A stretch of DNA of 12,337 bases from Bacillota bacterium. GTDB taxonomy: Bacteria; Bacillota; Bacilli; Bacillales_B; DSM-18226. Positions 1 through 7,575 of this stretch are shown one piece after another. Position 1 is the stretch's first letter. Each line of letters starts with the position of its first letter. The stretch lies in contig JAKACS010000031.1 of assembly GCA_021821235.1 (NCBI GenBank), positions 1 through 12,337 on the forward strand. Reading direction: 5' to 3'. A program made the translations under genes and the position numbers. The notes under the pieces were generated by a model. The model did no database searches. It saw nothing but the letters and a program-made list of their open reading frames with translations, and had not been told where the DNA came from.

Positions 1-87
1 GTAATTTGACTTTGGTTTCGTTAAACTCGCTTTAATTCCGGCTTTTTTTAGCTTGCTTACGAGTTCGGCAATTTGTTTTTTAGCCAT
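1..87 (-). CDS. N-terminus of an unrecognised small basic protein (runs off window)
   Basis: Reading leftward from an ATG at 87-85, the frame stays open to the window edge and gives 29 residues beginning MAKKQIAELVSKLKKAGIKA. An AAGGTG Shine-Dalgarno (complement of 93-98) sits 5 nt before the ATG, which makes this a credible real start. The visible part is lysine-rich and looks helical. I do not recognise the family and assign no function. It is transcribed divergently from the ABC-F gene across a roughly 300-bp spacer. A possible -10 (TAAAAT, complement of 121-126) lies upstream without a convincing -35. The C-terminus is outside the window. Confidence 0.6.
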   Translation of the reverse strand, partial: MAKKQIAELVSKLKKAGIKASLTKPKSNY

Positions 88-133
88 TATTTCACCTTCT
101 TTGTTTGCTTAACTAAACCCATTTTACATTAAA

Positions 134-178
134 TTTGTGAATAAATTGTTAATTTCAGAAAATATTTTTGTGAACAAA
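134..178. promoter_or_regulatory. Two direct copies of TTTGTGAAYAAA
   Basis: TTTGTGAATAAA at 134-145 and TTTGTGAACAAA at 167-178 differ at one base and lie 33 bp apart in the divergent spacer. The second copy is itself a small inverted repeat (TTTGT, GA, ACAAA). The motif resembles ResD/FNR/Rex-type half-sites (TTTGTGAAT, TTGTGAA), but no regulator is assigned with confidence. Between 179 and 342 I see no gene, only the inverted repeat described next. Confidence 0.3.
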
Positions 179-198
179 CGAAATTATCAATGAAAGAC

Positions 199-223
199 TA
201 CCGTGTTTCGCGAACACATGGTA
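199..223. promoter_or_regulatory. Imperfect inverted repeat of unknown role
   Basis: The left arm TACCGTGTT (199-207) pairs with AACAC (213-217) and GGTA (220-223), leaving a 5-base loop and a 2-base bulge. No T-tract follows on the + strand, so it is not a typical terminator. It lies about 120 bp upstream of the likely ABC-F promoter. It could be an operator or a structured element, and the role is open. Confidence 0.3.
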
Positions 224-342
224 ATACTACCCGTAATTTTGACAAATAAACACAGGCATTTACCATTTTTGGTTCTTTTTTTAAGAAAAAGCAAGGAAAT
301 TAACGGAATTCGAAGAAACTATTCGCCCTTTCCCTTTGCAAA

Positions 343-351
343 TGGTATAAT
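343..351 (+). promoter_or_regulatory. Extended -10 promoter for the ABC-F gene
   Basis: TGGTATAAT at 343-351 is a perfect extended -10 (TG, one base, TATAAT). The -35 region is poor, which is common when the TG extension is present. Transcription would start near 358 and leave a leader of about 25 nt containing the GGAGGA Shine-Dalgarno at 372-377. Confidence 0.6.
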
Positions 352-383
352 TTTGTACATATTTTGTTTTTGGAGGATAATGA

Positions 384-2003
<1,620 letters not shown>

Positions 2004-2017
2004 ACTAAATCAATTTT

Positions 2018-2047
2018 GGGGGCACAGTTGAATGTGCCCCCTGTTTC
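2018..2047 (+). terminator. Rho-independent terminator of the ABC-F gene
   Basis: A perfect 9-bp GC-rich stem (GGGGGCACA 2018-2026, TGTGCCCCC 2033-2041) with a 6-base loop is followed by TGTTTCTTT. It starts 15 bp after the stop codon. It could also stop the convergent yuzL-like transcript, although the T-tract on that strand is weak. Confidence 0.85.
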
Positions 2048-2053
2048 TTTCAT

Positions 2054-2185
2054 TTAAATCTGCTTTTGTTTTTTTCGGGTTGATGATTTCATCTGACTGC
2101 CAGTTTCTGTTGTTGTTGTCCCTTGCCCTTCTACTTGCGCTGAATTTAGTCCTATTGTCGATGGATCTTTTTTTCGTTTGCCCAT
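2054..2185 (-). CDS. yuzL: Small YuzL-like protein, 43 aa
   Basis: The protein begins MGKRKKDPS, has a Thr-rich, Gly/Gln-rich middle and ends in a basic tail (KSSTRKKQKQI). It is very hydrophilic, with no membrane segment and no cysteine. The start is fixed by a strong GAGGAGGTG Shine-Dalgarno just upstream; the longer open frame to 2341 has no such signal. Sequence style and size match the YuzL family of small Bacillus proteins, whose function is unknown to me. It is convergent with the ABC-F gene and divergent from the ykuS-like gene. Its 3' end abuts the ABC-F terminator. The family call rests on recalled similarity of the KRKKDPS start and the middle region. Confidence 0.75.
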   Translation of the reverse strand: MGKRKKDPSTIGLNSAQVEGQGTTTTETGSQMKSSTRKKQKQI

Positions 2186-2245
2186 TTTCCCACCTCCTCT
2201 TTTAGTTTGGAAATTTCGCGGCTTTCCTATTCTTGATTGTGCCCG

Positions 2246-2251
2246 TATAAT
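2246..2251 (+). promoter_or_regulatory. Possible -10 box for the ykuS-like gene
   Basis: A perfect TATAAT lies about 45 bp before the ykuS-like start codon. The -35 at normal spacing (TTTCCT, 2223-2228) is weak and there is no TG extension, so this is tentative. Confidence 0.35.
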
Positions 2252-2296
2252 TCCAGATGATCTTGGCATGCTAATGAGTAGGAGGAGGTGTTTTGT

Positions 2297-2542
2297 ATGG
2301 CTAAAATTGGAGTAGAAGAATCGCTTACGAATGTCCAGCAAGCTTTGCGCGAAAAAGGATATGATGTTGTTGAATTAAAACAGGAGACAGATACCCGGGG
2401 TTGTGATTGCTGTGTTGTAACAGGGCTGGATTCAAATGTCATGGGGATGCAGGAAAAAACGACGAACGGTTCTGTCATTGATGCTGATGGGATGACTGCC
2501 GATCAAGTGCTGAATGAAATTGAAAATAGACTAGGATCATAA
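2297..2542 (+). CDS. ykuS: UPF0180 family protein, YkuS-like
   Basis: An 81-aa cytosolic protein beginning MAKIGVEESLTNVQQALREK. It carries a Cys-rich GCDCCVVTG motif (residues 35-43), then DSNVMG and a conserved GSVIDADGMTADQV stretch, all characteristic of the small Bacillus YkuS/UPF0180 family, whose biochemical role is not established. The clustered cysteines (36, 38, 39) suggest metal or redox chemistry, but that is inference. The ATG is chosen over an in-frame GTG at 2288 because that GTG lies inside the GGAGGAGGTG Shine-Dalgarno. It is transcribed alone and followed by a terminator. Confidence 0.9.
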   Translation: MAKIGVEESLTNVQQALREKGYDVVELKQETDTRGCDCCVVTGLDSNVMGMQEKTTNGSVIDADGMTADQVLNEIENRLGS

Positions 2543-2552
2543 CCGATTGACC

Positions 2553-2577
2553 AACCTGCTTTAAGACAGGTTTTTTT
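2553..2577 (+). terminator. Terminator of the ykuS-like gene
   Basis: Stem AACCTG (2553-2558) with CAGGTT (2567-2572), loop of 8, running directly into seven T residues (2571-2577). It begins 11 bp after the stop codon. Confidence 0.85.
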
Positions 2578-2583
2578 GTGGCT

Positions 2584-2622
2584 AAAACAGAGACTAAAGG
2601 GATATTCACTTTAGTCTCTGTT
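2584..2622 (-). terminator. Long perfect hairpin, probable terminator of the Hsp20-like gene
   Basis: AACAGAGACTAAAG (2586-2599) and CTTTAGTCTCTGTT (2609-2622) form a perfect 14-bp stem with a 9-base loop. Read leftward it ends in TTTT and follows the hsp20-like stop by about 45 nt. The T-tract is short, so termination is likely but not certain. It lies only 9 bp after the ykuS-like terminator, giving a double barrier between convergent genes. Confidence 0.55.
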
Positions 2623-2665
2623 GGGAAATTTTATTAAACCGGCTTGTTAATCCTCTTGCAGCAAA

Positions 2666-3208
2666 CTATTCGATGGGACTGTCTGACTGTTCTTCAGGTT
2701 GGCGTTTGTAACTAACAAATAAGATTCCTTTCCAGAATTGGGCATGTAAATCCTCTGAGTTAAGTTTATCCGGCAATGGGATTTCCCTTTGGAACTCTCC
2801 GTAGAATCGCTCAGAGTGGATTAACGTATGATTGGAATGCAATGGTATGGCTTTCCCTTTGATTACCAGGACATTGCCTTTTAATCCAAGTTCAACATTT
2901 TCCCTTTTTACCCCTGGCAATTCAATTAAAATAACCACTTCCTCTTTGCCTTCGATCATATCAATTAACGGAAACGTTCTCGCCTTTTCTTGCTGCGGAT
3001 TCGATTGTTGATGATTTTCTTTTACTTGAAAGGGTGATTGCTTTTCATTTATAAATTGCTGAGCAAATTCCTGGTCAAATATATTGTGCCAAAAATCATT
3101 GCCATTCATATTTTGAGCAATTTCAAGCCATTGTTTAAATTGATCATGATCCAAACCATCACCCCGCTTATTGTCATCCACCGCAAAAAAAATCGAGCCA
3201 TTTTTCAA
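2666..3208 (-). CDS. Hsp20/alpha-crystallin family protein
   Basis: A 180-aa protein with a Gln/Asn-rich N-terminal arm (1-76) and an alpha-crystallin domain at about 78-170. Within the domain I see the ELPGV turn (96-100), the NVLVIKG strand (112-118) and the late GILFV motif (161-165; canonical form A-x-x-x-n-G-v-L). Small heat-shock proteins hold unfolded clients without ATP; in Bacillus some relatives (CotP, GerT) are spore-coat components, so a sporulation role is possible. The usual C-terminal I-x-I/V motif used for oligomer assembly is absent (tail QPEEQSDSPIE). The start is TTG: AAGGTG (complement of 3214-3219) lies 5 nt upstream, and the first internal Met is residue 34. No clear promoter was found in the 58 bp up to the next terminator. 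Confidence 0.85.
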   Translation of the reverse strand: MKNGSIFFAVDDNKRGDGLDHDQFKQWLEIAQNMNGNDFWHNIFDQEFAQQFINEKQSPFQVKENHQQSNPQQEKARTFPLIDMIEGKEEVVILIELPGVKRENVELGLKGNVLVIKGKAIPLHSNHTLIHSERFYGEFQREIPLPDKLNSEDLHAQFWKGILFVSYKRQPEEQSDSPIE

Positions 3209-3266
3209 TCTGGCACCTTATTTCATTCTATGACTCAGCCAACTTCACTTTGCTACAAAAATAAGC

Positions 3267-3301
3267 AAAAGCCGTGAAAATGACTTTTTTTCACGGCTTT
3301 T
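3267..3301 (-). terminator. Terminator of the carboxypeptidase gene
   Basis: AAAAGCCGTGAAAA (3267-3280) and TTTTCACGGCTTTT (3288-3301) form a perfect 14-bp stem with a 7-base loop and T-tracts on both strands. It overlaps the last codons and stop of the leftward carboxypeptidase gene and separates it from the hsp20-like gene. Confidence 0.85.
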
Positions 3302-4439
3302 TTAGCCACATTTTTCTTCGCAGGCTGATGGCAATTCCCGCAAGCGCAAAAATGGCGATTCCATAAAAGGCGTTTAAATGATAAACCGGCCCTTTTATCG
3401 GATTTGATTTGCTATTGGTTGTCGGCTTTTCCGGCTTTTTGGAGAGCCAAAAAGTCTGAATCGTTTGTCCATCCTGATTTTTAATCGAAAGCAAGCCTTT
3501 TTTGTTGACAACCTTTGTTGCTCCTTGAATCGGTACCGTAATCATCAGATTACCTGAAGGAAGAAATGATTGTTTTCCATATTGAAAGACATCATCCTTT
3601 GTGACTGTTTCGTGCTGAAACTGAGCAAACCCATAGTCAAGCAATTGAATCGTATCATTATAAATTTCTTTTTTCGTTTTTCCTTTTAGTTCAATCGCTG
3701 TTAATTTTATTTTTCCATTGTTTGCGGTTGTAGCAAGCGTTTGTTTTGATTCATCCACATAACCCGTTTTTCCGCCGGTTATTCCCGGATAAGGGATTTC
3801 ACCTTTTAGCATTCGATGGTGGGTAATCAAAGTTGTATTCCATGATTGGCCATTCCACTTTAATTCTTTTGTACCAAAAATTTCCCCAAAAACAGGGTTT
3901 TTCATTGCGTAACTTGTGATTAAAGCTAAATCCATTGCTGTTGTGTAGTGGTCTTTGTTAAATAATCCATTGGGATTCGTAAAGTGGGTATTTTTCACTC
4001 CGATTTTTGCTTGCAAATAGGTATTTAGATTTTCGGCAAATTGATCAACATTCCCATCTAAATGTTCCGCAACGGCGACTGCTGCATCATTGCCGGAATT
4101 GATGATCATCCCTTGGATTAGTTTTTTTAGCGGAACTTGTTCCCCTTCATTTAAGTAGACTTTTGTCCCCTCTTGCCGGACAGCATTTGCACTGACGGTT
4201 ACGATATCATTTAAATTTCCTTTTTCGATCGCATAAATAGCTGTAGCAATCTTTGTTAGACTGGCAGGGTACAATTTTTCATCCGGATTTTTTGCATAAA
4301 GGACTGCACCTGTATCCGAATCCAGCAACACCGCTGCTTCACTTTTCACATCGACTTTCGAGGTGACTGCAGCAGCAAAACTTGTTGACTGGTAAGAAAA
4401 GACAAGAATGATGAGCAGAAAAGAAAAGACAGATTTCAA
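3291..4439 (-). CDS. D-alanyl-D-alanine carboxypeptidase (penicillin-binding, S11 family)
   Basis: A 382-aa secreted, membrane-anchored low-molecular-weight PBP. It has a signal peptide (1 to about 24, cleavage near SFAAA), then the full active-site triad of serine D,D-peptidases: SLTK (60-63, nucleophile Ser60), SGN (115-117) and KTG (224-226). A beta-rich C-terminal region follows (about 275-335), then a Pro/Ser/Lys linker and a C-terminal helix (about 352-373) followed by RRKMWLKK, reading as a transmembrane anchor with a positive cytoplasmic tail. The enzyme removes the terminal D-Ala of peptidoglycan stem peptides. It is DacF/DacB-like, but the exact paralogue cannot be fixed because no diagnostic neighbour is present. 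The start is TTG at 4439 (no Met before residue 110), with AAGGTG 10 nt upstream. The start lies in a 10-bp tandem duplication. Monocistronic. Confidence 0.92.
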   Translation of the reverse strand: MKSVFSFLLIILVFSYQSTSFAAAVTSKVDVKSEAAVLLDSDTGAVLYAKNPDEKLYPASLTKIATAIYAIEKGNLNDIVTVSANAVRQEGTKVYLNEGEQVPLKKLIQGMIINSGNDAAVAVAEHLDGNVDQFAENLNTYLQAKIGVKNTHFTNPNGLFNKDHYTTAMDLALITSYAMKNPVFGEIFGTKELKWNGQSWNTTLITHHRMLKGEIPYPGITGGKTGYVDESKQTLATTANNGKIKLTAIELKGKTKKEIYNDTIQLLDYGFAQFQHETVTKDDVFQYGKQSFLPSGNLMITVPIQGATKVVNKKGLLSIKNQDGQTIQTFWLSKKPEKPTTNSKSNPIKGPVYHLNAFYGIAIFALAGIAISLRRKMWLKKP

Positions 4440-4449
4440 CAGATTTCAA
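4430..4449. repeat. Perfect 10-bp tandem duplication at the carboxypeptidase start
   Basis: CAGATTTCAA occurs at 4430-4439 and again at 4440-4449; on the coding strand this is TTGAAATCTG twice. Each copy holds a TTG. The inner one (4439) opens the real frame. The outer one (4449) touches the Shine-Dalgarno and is out of frame. Confidence 0.9.
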
Positions 4450-4533
4450 CACCTTTTGTATACTTTTACCCGATTGATTCACGGTAAACCAAGAAAATCT
4501 GACACGGATTGCCGTTTCACTTTATCCTATCTG

Positions 4534-4542
4534 ATTTTAACA
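4534..4542 (-). promoter_or_regulatory. Possible extended -10 for the carboxypeptidase gene
   Basis: On the minus strand TGTTAAAAT fits an extended -10 (TG, T, TAAAAT). It lies in the loop of a small inverted repeat (ATCTG 4529-4533, CAGAT 4541-4545). No good -35 was found. The resulting leader would be about 85 nt. Apart from this, 4450-4604 holds no gene that I can see. Confidence 0.3.
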
Positions 4543-4604
4543 GATTTACAGCCGCCGTCCACATCTGTTACCAAAACGTAAAGAAAAAGGATTTTATTAG
4601 CAAC

Positions 4605-4638
4605 AAAAACCGGCCATCGATAAAGGTGACCGGTTTTT
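4605..4638 (-). terminator. Terminator of mprF
   Basis: AAAAACCGG (4605-4613) pairs with CCGGTTTTT (4630-4638). The inner bases CATC (4615-4618) and GGTG (4625-4628) extend the stem past one mismatch. Read leftward it ends in a five-T tract. The distal arm overlaps the mprF stop codon. Confidence 0.85.
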
Positions 4639-7159
4639 ACGTCCTTTTCTTCGAAATCAGTAAAGAAATCTGCAGCATCGTTAAGGGTAGGGAGGATTTT
4701 CTCCGATAGGCCAAGTATTTGGGTTCCCATAGATCTGCAACCTTTTCATTGAACTTTCGCATTCGATCAATAAAATGACTATGCAAAAAAATTTGCGCTG
4801 CAATTCGTTCACTCAAAAATGAAAAGCGTGATAATCCAACATGAGCAAGGGGTACCATTCCCAAATTAAAGCGGCGATATCCATGCTTTCGTGCCCAGCC
4901 AAAAAGAGAGATTAATAACCATTCAGCTGCCTCGGCAGGAACAGTCGGGAAAAAACGCAGTAAATCTGCAGAAACTGTATGCTGGTTGTCATAATTGGGC
5001 ATTATGCTCGCAAAACCAATTAATTGATTGTCACTATTTTTTCCTACGGCCAAATATCCGCGGTTCAAATAGTTCTTATCGAAAAAACCGATAGAGAATC
5101 CTTTTTCCACTCTTCCTTCAAGCCATGTATCAGATATTTTCTCCAATTCAGCTTCCAATTGTTTTGGATATGGCGGTTTGATTACTTCAAACCTATACTC
5201 CTGTTGAGAAAAATTCTCTTCTGCCAAATGAGAAATACGCTTATTTTCCATTGATAAATGAATTTTCTCAAGGTCGACTGAGGCTTCCTCCCCCAATTTA
5301 AAAAATGCATAGCCATTGCCATGCAAATAGGCAAGCATTTCATCTGAAACCTGATAGAAAACGGGCGTATAACCGTGAAGATCCGCAACCTCATGAAAAT
5401 CCTGTATGGCATTGGCAATTTCTGTTTTTTCCCCTATCGGATCGCCAAGCACGACAAGCTTGTCTGCATATGGTTGGTACATGAAAAGGACATTTTTCCT
5501 ACGGTTCCAATAAATATATTTATCATGCAAAAAGACCAAATGCGCCAAATTCCCTGCATTATAATCATTTAAATGTTTTAAAATTTCCGTCTCATGATCG
5601 CGGGAATGAATCATTGTCCATTTATCCGGCCGGCTAATCAAATAGCCAAACAGCATGATAACGAAGGCAATCGCCAGACCAATAATGGCGCTGTTAAACA
5701 AATCGCGATAATCCAAAATGATATATGGCTGCAAATTTCGCGGAATATTAAACTTTGCAGAAGGCAAATTCGAATAGCCAATCAAAAGATACATGGAAGT
5801 GATAATGACTACAAGCAAAACATCGAAAACAGTCTTTCCCCATGTCATCACATAGCTCTCGCGATAAAATTGTCCTTTTGACAGCCTTAAAATAATCGCA
5901 ACCGTAATGAGAAACGCGGCTTCCTCATAATCAATGCCTTTAAAAATCGAAAATAGTGCTGCCAAAACAAGGGCACCCATCGTTAAGGCATACGCTCTTT
6001 TTACACTGTATTCAATCCCCCGTGACAGCCCCAGAAGGAGAAAGCCGGCCGCGACTGAAAGTTGATGCGACAAATTCATTATTGGCAATGACAAAAACTC
6101 CTGGGCAATTTTAAGTCTGGATAGAATCCCTGGCACACTTGCAGAAAGCAGCAAAATTAAACCCGCGACAAAGACAAGAGCCGTTAACAAAATATGACTG
6201 AATCTTTGTAAAATCGCATTCGGCAAATTGTTCCATGATTTGTTCCATTTCTGCCAAAATGAGCGGACAAAAAGAACGAGACTGATTAAGAACGGCAGCA
6301 CATAATAGCCAATTCGATAAAATAATAGCAGCACAAGAACTTTTTCTGCAGGGGCATGCAGCCCCTGCATCCCCCAAATAAAAATTAAATCAAACGAACC
6401 AAGCCCTCCGGGAATCATACTTATAATCCCGGCACAGGAAGCAATAATAAAAATAGGAAAAAGCGATTGTACCTGAATCGAAATACCTAGCAGCCTACTT
6501 AAAAGCAAAATAACAGAAAAAATAGCTGTCCATTCCATCAGTGATACAAGAACAAGTTTTTTTCCAATTGAAAATGTGATCAAATTTTGATCTTCTTTTT
6601 TGCTTTTCATCCAATGAACCAAAATAAACACAGGTAAATAAAGACTGATCCCGACGACAGCAAAATAAAGCCATTCCTCTTCAATAAACAATGGAAAACG
6701 GCGGTAAAAAACAACAACAATCCATGAAAAAAGCGAGATCCCGGTTAAATAGAACAATGAGACGGAAGCAATCCCACCGACCAATCTCTTTTTATCCGGA
6801 TCATATGTATGATAAAAGTATGTCCGCAACATTGCTCCGATTAAGCCGCCAAACCCAATCAGATTTGAAAACGAATTCGCAATAAAAGAATATTCCAAGA
6901 GTTCTTTTTTAGGAACGCGGAAACGCAAAATTTTGACTAAAATAATGTCATAAAAAAACATGGGAAACACGGCGACAAGGGTGGCAAATAAAATCAGCAT
7001 TAATGTTCCCAGCTGTAAATTGTTCAACTCTTGGTTAAGCAAATGAACATTTAATCCGCGGGCAAATTTCCTCATTTCGAAAATAGCAAGCATTAATAAA
7101 AAAAGTGGGAAAACAAACTTTACTATCGTAAAAATTCTTTCTTTTTTTATCCCCAACAA
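4637..7159 (-). CDS. mprF: MprF: phosphatidylglycerol lysyltransferase and lipid flippase
   Basis: A full-length bifunctional MprF, 840 aa from the preferred start. The N-terminal part (about 510 aa) is a polytopic membrane domain with the conserved IGFGGLIGA region near residue 105 and MIPGGLGSFD near 250, typical of the flippase half. The C-terminal part is a soluble catalytic domain (from about WTMIHSRDHE to the end) of the DUF2156/GNAT-like aminoacyl-PG synthase type, ending in the family-typical LWEPKYLAYRR. It transfers lysine from Lys-tRNA to phosphatidylglycerol and moves the product to the outer leaflet, lowering negative surface charge and raising resistance to cationic peptides. 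No ATG is possible before residue 26 of the longest frame. The frame opens with GTG at 7168 inside AGGTGG; I prefer TTG at 7159, 5 nt after that Shine-Dalgarno, giving MLGIKKERIF. Divergent from pflB. Confidence 0.93.
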   Translation of the reverse strand: MLGIKKERIFTIVKFVFPLFLLMLAIFEMRKFARGLNVHLLNQELNNLQLGTLMLILFATLVAVFPMFFYDIILVKILRFRVPKKELLEYSFIANSFSNLIGFGGLIGAMLRTYFYHTYDPDKKRLVGGIASVSLFYLTGISLFSWIVVVFYRRFPLFIEEEWLYFAVVGISLYLPVFILVHWMKSKKEDQNLITFSIGKKLVLVSLMEWTAIFSVILLLSRLLGISIQVQSLFPIFIIASCAGIISMIPGGLGSFDLIFIWGMQGLHAPAEKVLVLLLFYRIGYYVLPFLISLVLFVRSFWQKWNKSWNNLPNAILQRFSHILLTALVFVAGLILLLSASVPGILSRLKIAQEFLSLPIMNLSHQLSVAAGFLLLGLSRGIEYSVKRAYALTMGALVLAALFSIFKGIDYEEAAFLITVAIILRLSKGQFYRESYVMTWGKTVFDVLLVVIITSMYLLIGYSNLPSAKFNIPRNLQPYIILDYRDLFNSAIIGLAIAFVIMLFGYLISRPDKWTMIHSRDHETEILKHLNDYNAGNLAHLVFLHDKYIYWNRRKNVLFMYQPYADKLVVLGDPIGEKTEIANAIQDFHEVADLHGYTPVFYQVSDEMLAYLHGNGYAFFKLGEEASVDLEKIHLSMENKRISHLAEENFSQQEYRFEVIKPPYPKQLEAELEKISDTWLEGRVEKGFSIGFFDKNYLNRGYLAVGKNSDNQLIGFASIMPNYDNQHTVSADLLRFFPTVPAEAAEWLLISLFGWARKHGYRRFNLGMVPLAHVGLSRFSFLSERIAAQIFLHSHFIDRMRKFNEKVADLWEPKYLAYRRKSSLPLTMLQISLLISKKRT

Positions 7160-7190
7160 TCTAACCACCTATATTTTCTTTACTGTTTTA

Positions 7191-7218
7191 AATATAATCT
7201 TTTCCGCAGCAAAAACAA
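7191..7218 (-). promoter_or_regulatory. Possible sigma-A promoter for mprF
   Basis: On the minus strand TTGTTT (complement of 7213-7218) and TATATT (complement of 7191-7196) are 16 bp apart and about 30 bp from the start codon. The match is moderate. Confidence 0.4.
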
Positions 7219-7337
7219 AGAAAATAATAATCATTGCCTTAAAACTTTACTAGTGTTGACAGAATTTAATCAGTTCAACCATCAAAACACTAAACTCTGC
7301 ATCCCCCTTTATCCCACCGTGTTACATACTAAAAATT

Positions 7338-7350
7338 TCAACCTGGTTGA
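7338..7350. promoter_or_regulatory. Palindrome TCAACC-T-GGTTGA, possible operator
   Basis: A perfect 6-bp inverted repeat around a single T lies in the mprF-pflB divergent spacer. A further TCAACC half-site lies at 7275-7280, 63 bp away. The binding protein is unknown. Confidence 0.35.
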
Positions 7351-7409
7351 TCTTTATATATAACAGGAATTAATTTTTTGTTAATTTTTATAGTACAGAT
7401 TTTTCTATT

Positions 7410-7427
7410 ACATGAATCTGTTCATAG
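7410..7427. promoter_or_regulatory. Degenerate Rex/FNR-like inverted repeat
   Basis: ATGAA-TCTG-TTCAT (7412-7425) has the N4 spacing and the GAA/TTC core of Rex operators (TTGTGAA-N4-TTCACAA) but mismatched outer bases. It also partly fits the FNR layout. It is a weak candidate, about 90 bp upstream of the pflB -10. Confidence 0.3.
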
Positions 7428-7451
7428 AAATTTCATAAAATCCCCCGTTTA

Positions 7452-7486
7452 TTCACCACTTCACAATATGTTAACAATTTCACAAT
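7452..7486. promoter_or_regulatory. Tandem TTCACAAT-type half-sites with an embedded Rex operator
   Basis: Four related 8-mers follow each other: TTCACCAC (7452-7459), TTCACAAT (7460-7467), then after ATG, TTAACAAT (7471-7478) and TTCACAAT (7479-7486). Within them, 7468-7485 reads ATGTTAA-CAAT-TTCACAA, 12 of 14 arm positions matching the Rex consensus TTGTGAA-N4-TTCACAA. Rex represses fermentation genes, including pflB in Staphylococcus, and leaves DNA when NADH is high. The site overlaps where the -35 of the pflB promoter would lie, a good repressor position. The same half-site also resembles ResD motifs. Confidence 0.6.
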
Positions 7487-7503
7487 CCCGACAAGAAAAT
7501 GTC

Positions 7504-7512
7504 TGTTATACT
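7504..7512 (+). promoter_or_regulatory. Extended -10 promoter of pflBA
   Basis: TGTTATACT at 7504-7512 is an extended -10 (TG, T, TATACT) with no good -35. A second TG-T-TATATA lies at 7538-7546, and both sit in the repeated 9-mer TCTGTTATA (7502-7510, 7536-7544). Starts near 7519 or 7553 would both precede the GAGGTG Shine-Dalgarno at 7563-7568. The rest of the 7169-7575 spacer holds no credible gene. Confidence 0.55.
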
Positions 7513-7575
7513 TTATCTGTGGATTAAGAAAGTAATCTGTTATATAAGTTGAAAGAATATTCGAGGTGAATAATA

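Noticed and set aside
211..224. LexA-like box (CGAAC followed by a GTA)
   Set aside because: Only the left half fits; the right half does not match GTTC.
2186..2341. N-terminal extension of the YuzL-like gene
   Set aside because: It lacks a Shine-Dalgarno at its start and crosses the ykuS-like start, whereas the ATG at 2185 has a near-perfect GAGGAGGTG.
3220..3265. Sporulation sigma-E/K-like -10 (CATAGAAT on the minus strand) before the hsp20-like gene
   Set aside because: One mismatch in the -10 and no matching -35 at the required spacing; not reported as a promoter.
7256..7261. Perfect TTGACA -35 in the mprF-pflB spacer
   Set aside because: No -10-like hexamer at 16-18 bp downstream and too far from pflB to be its main promoter.
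7320..7575. CcpA cre site upstream of pflB
   Set aside because: Looked for because pfl is often under catabolite control; no sequence with the central CG and flanking TGWAA/WCA was found.
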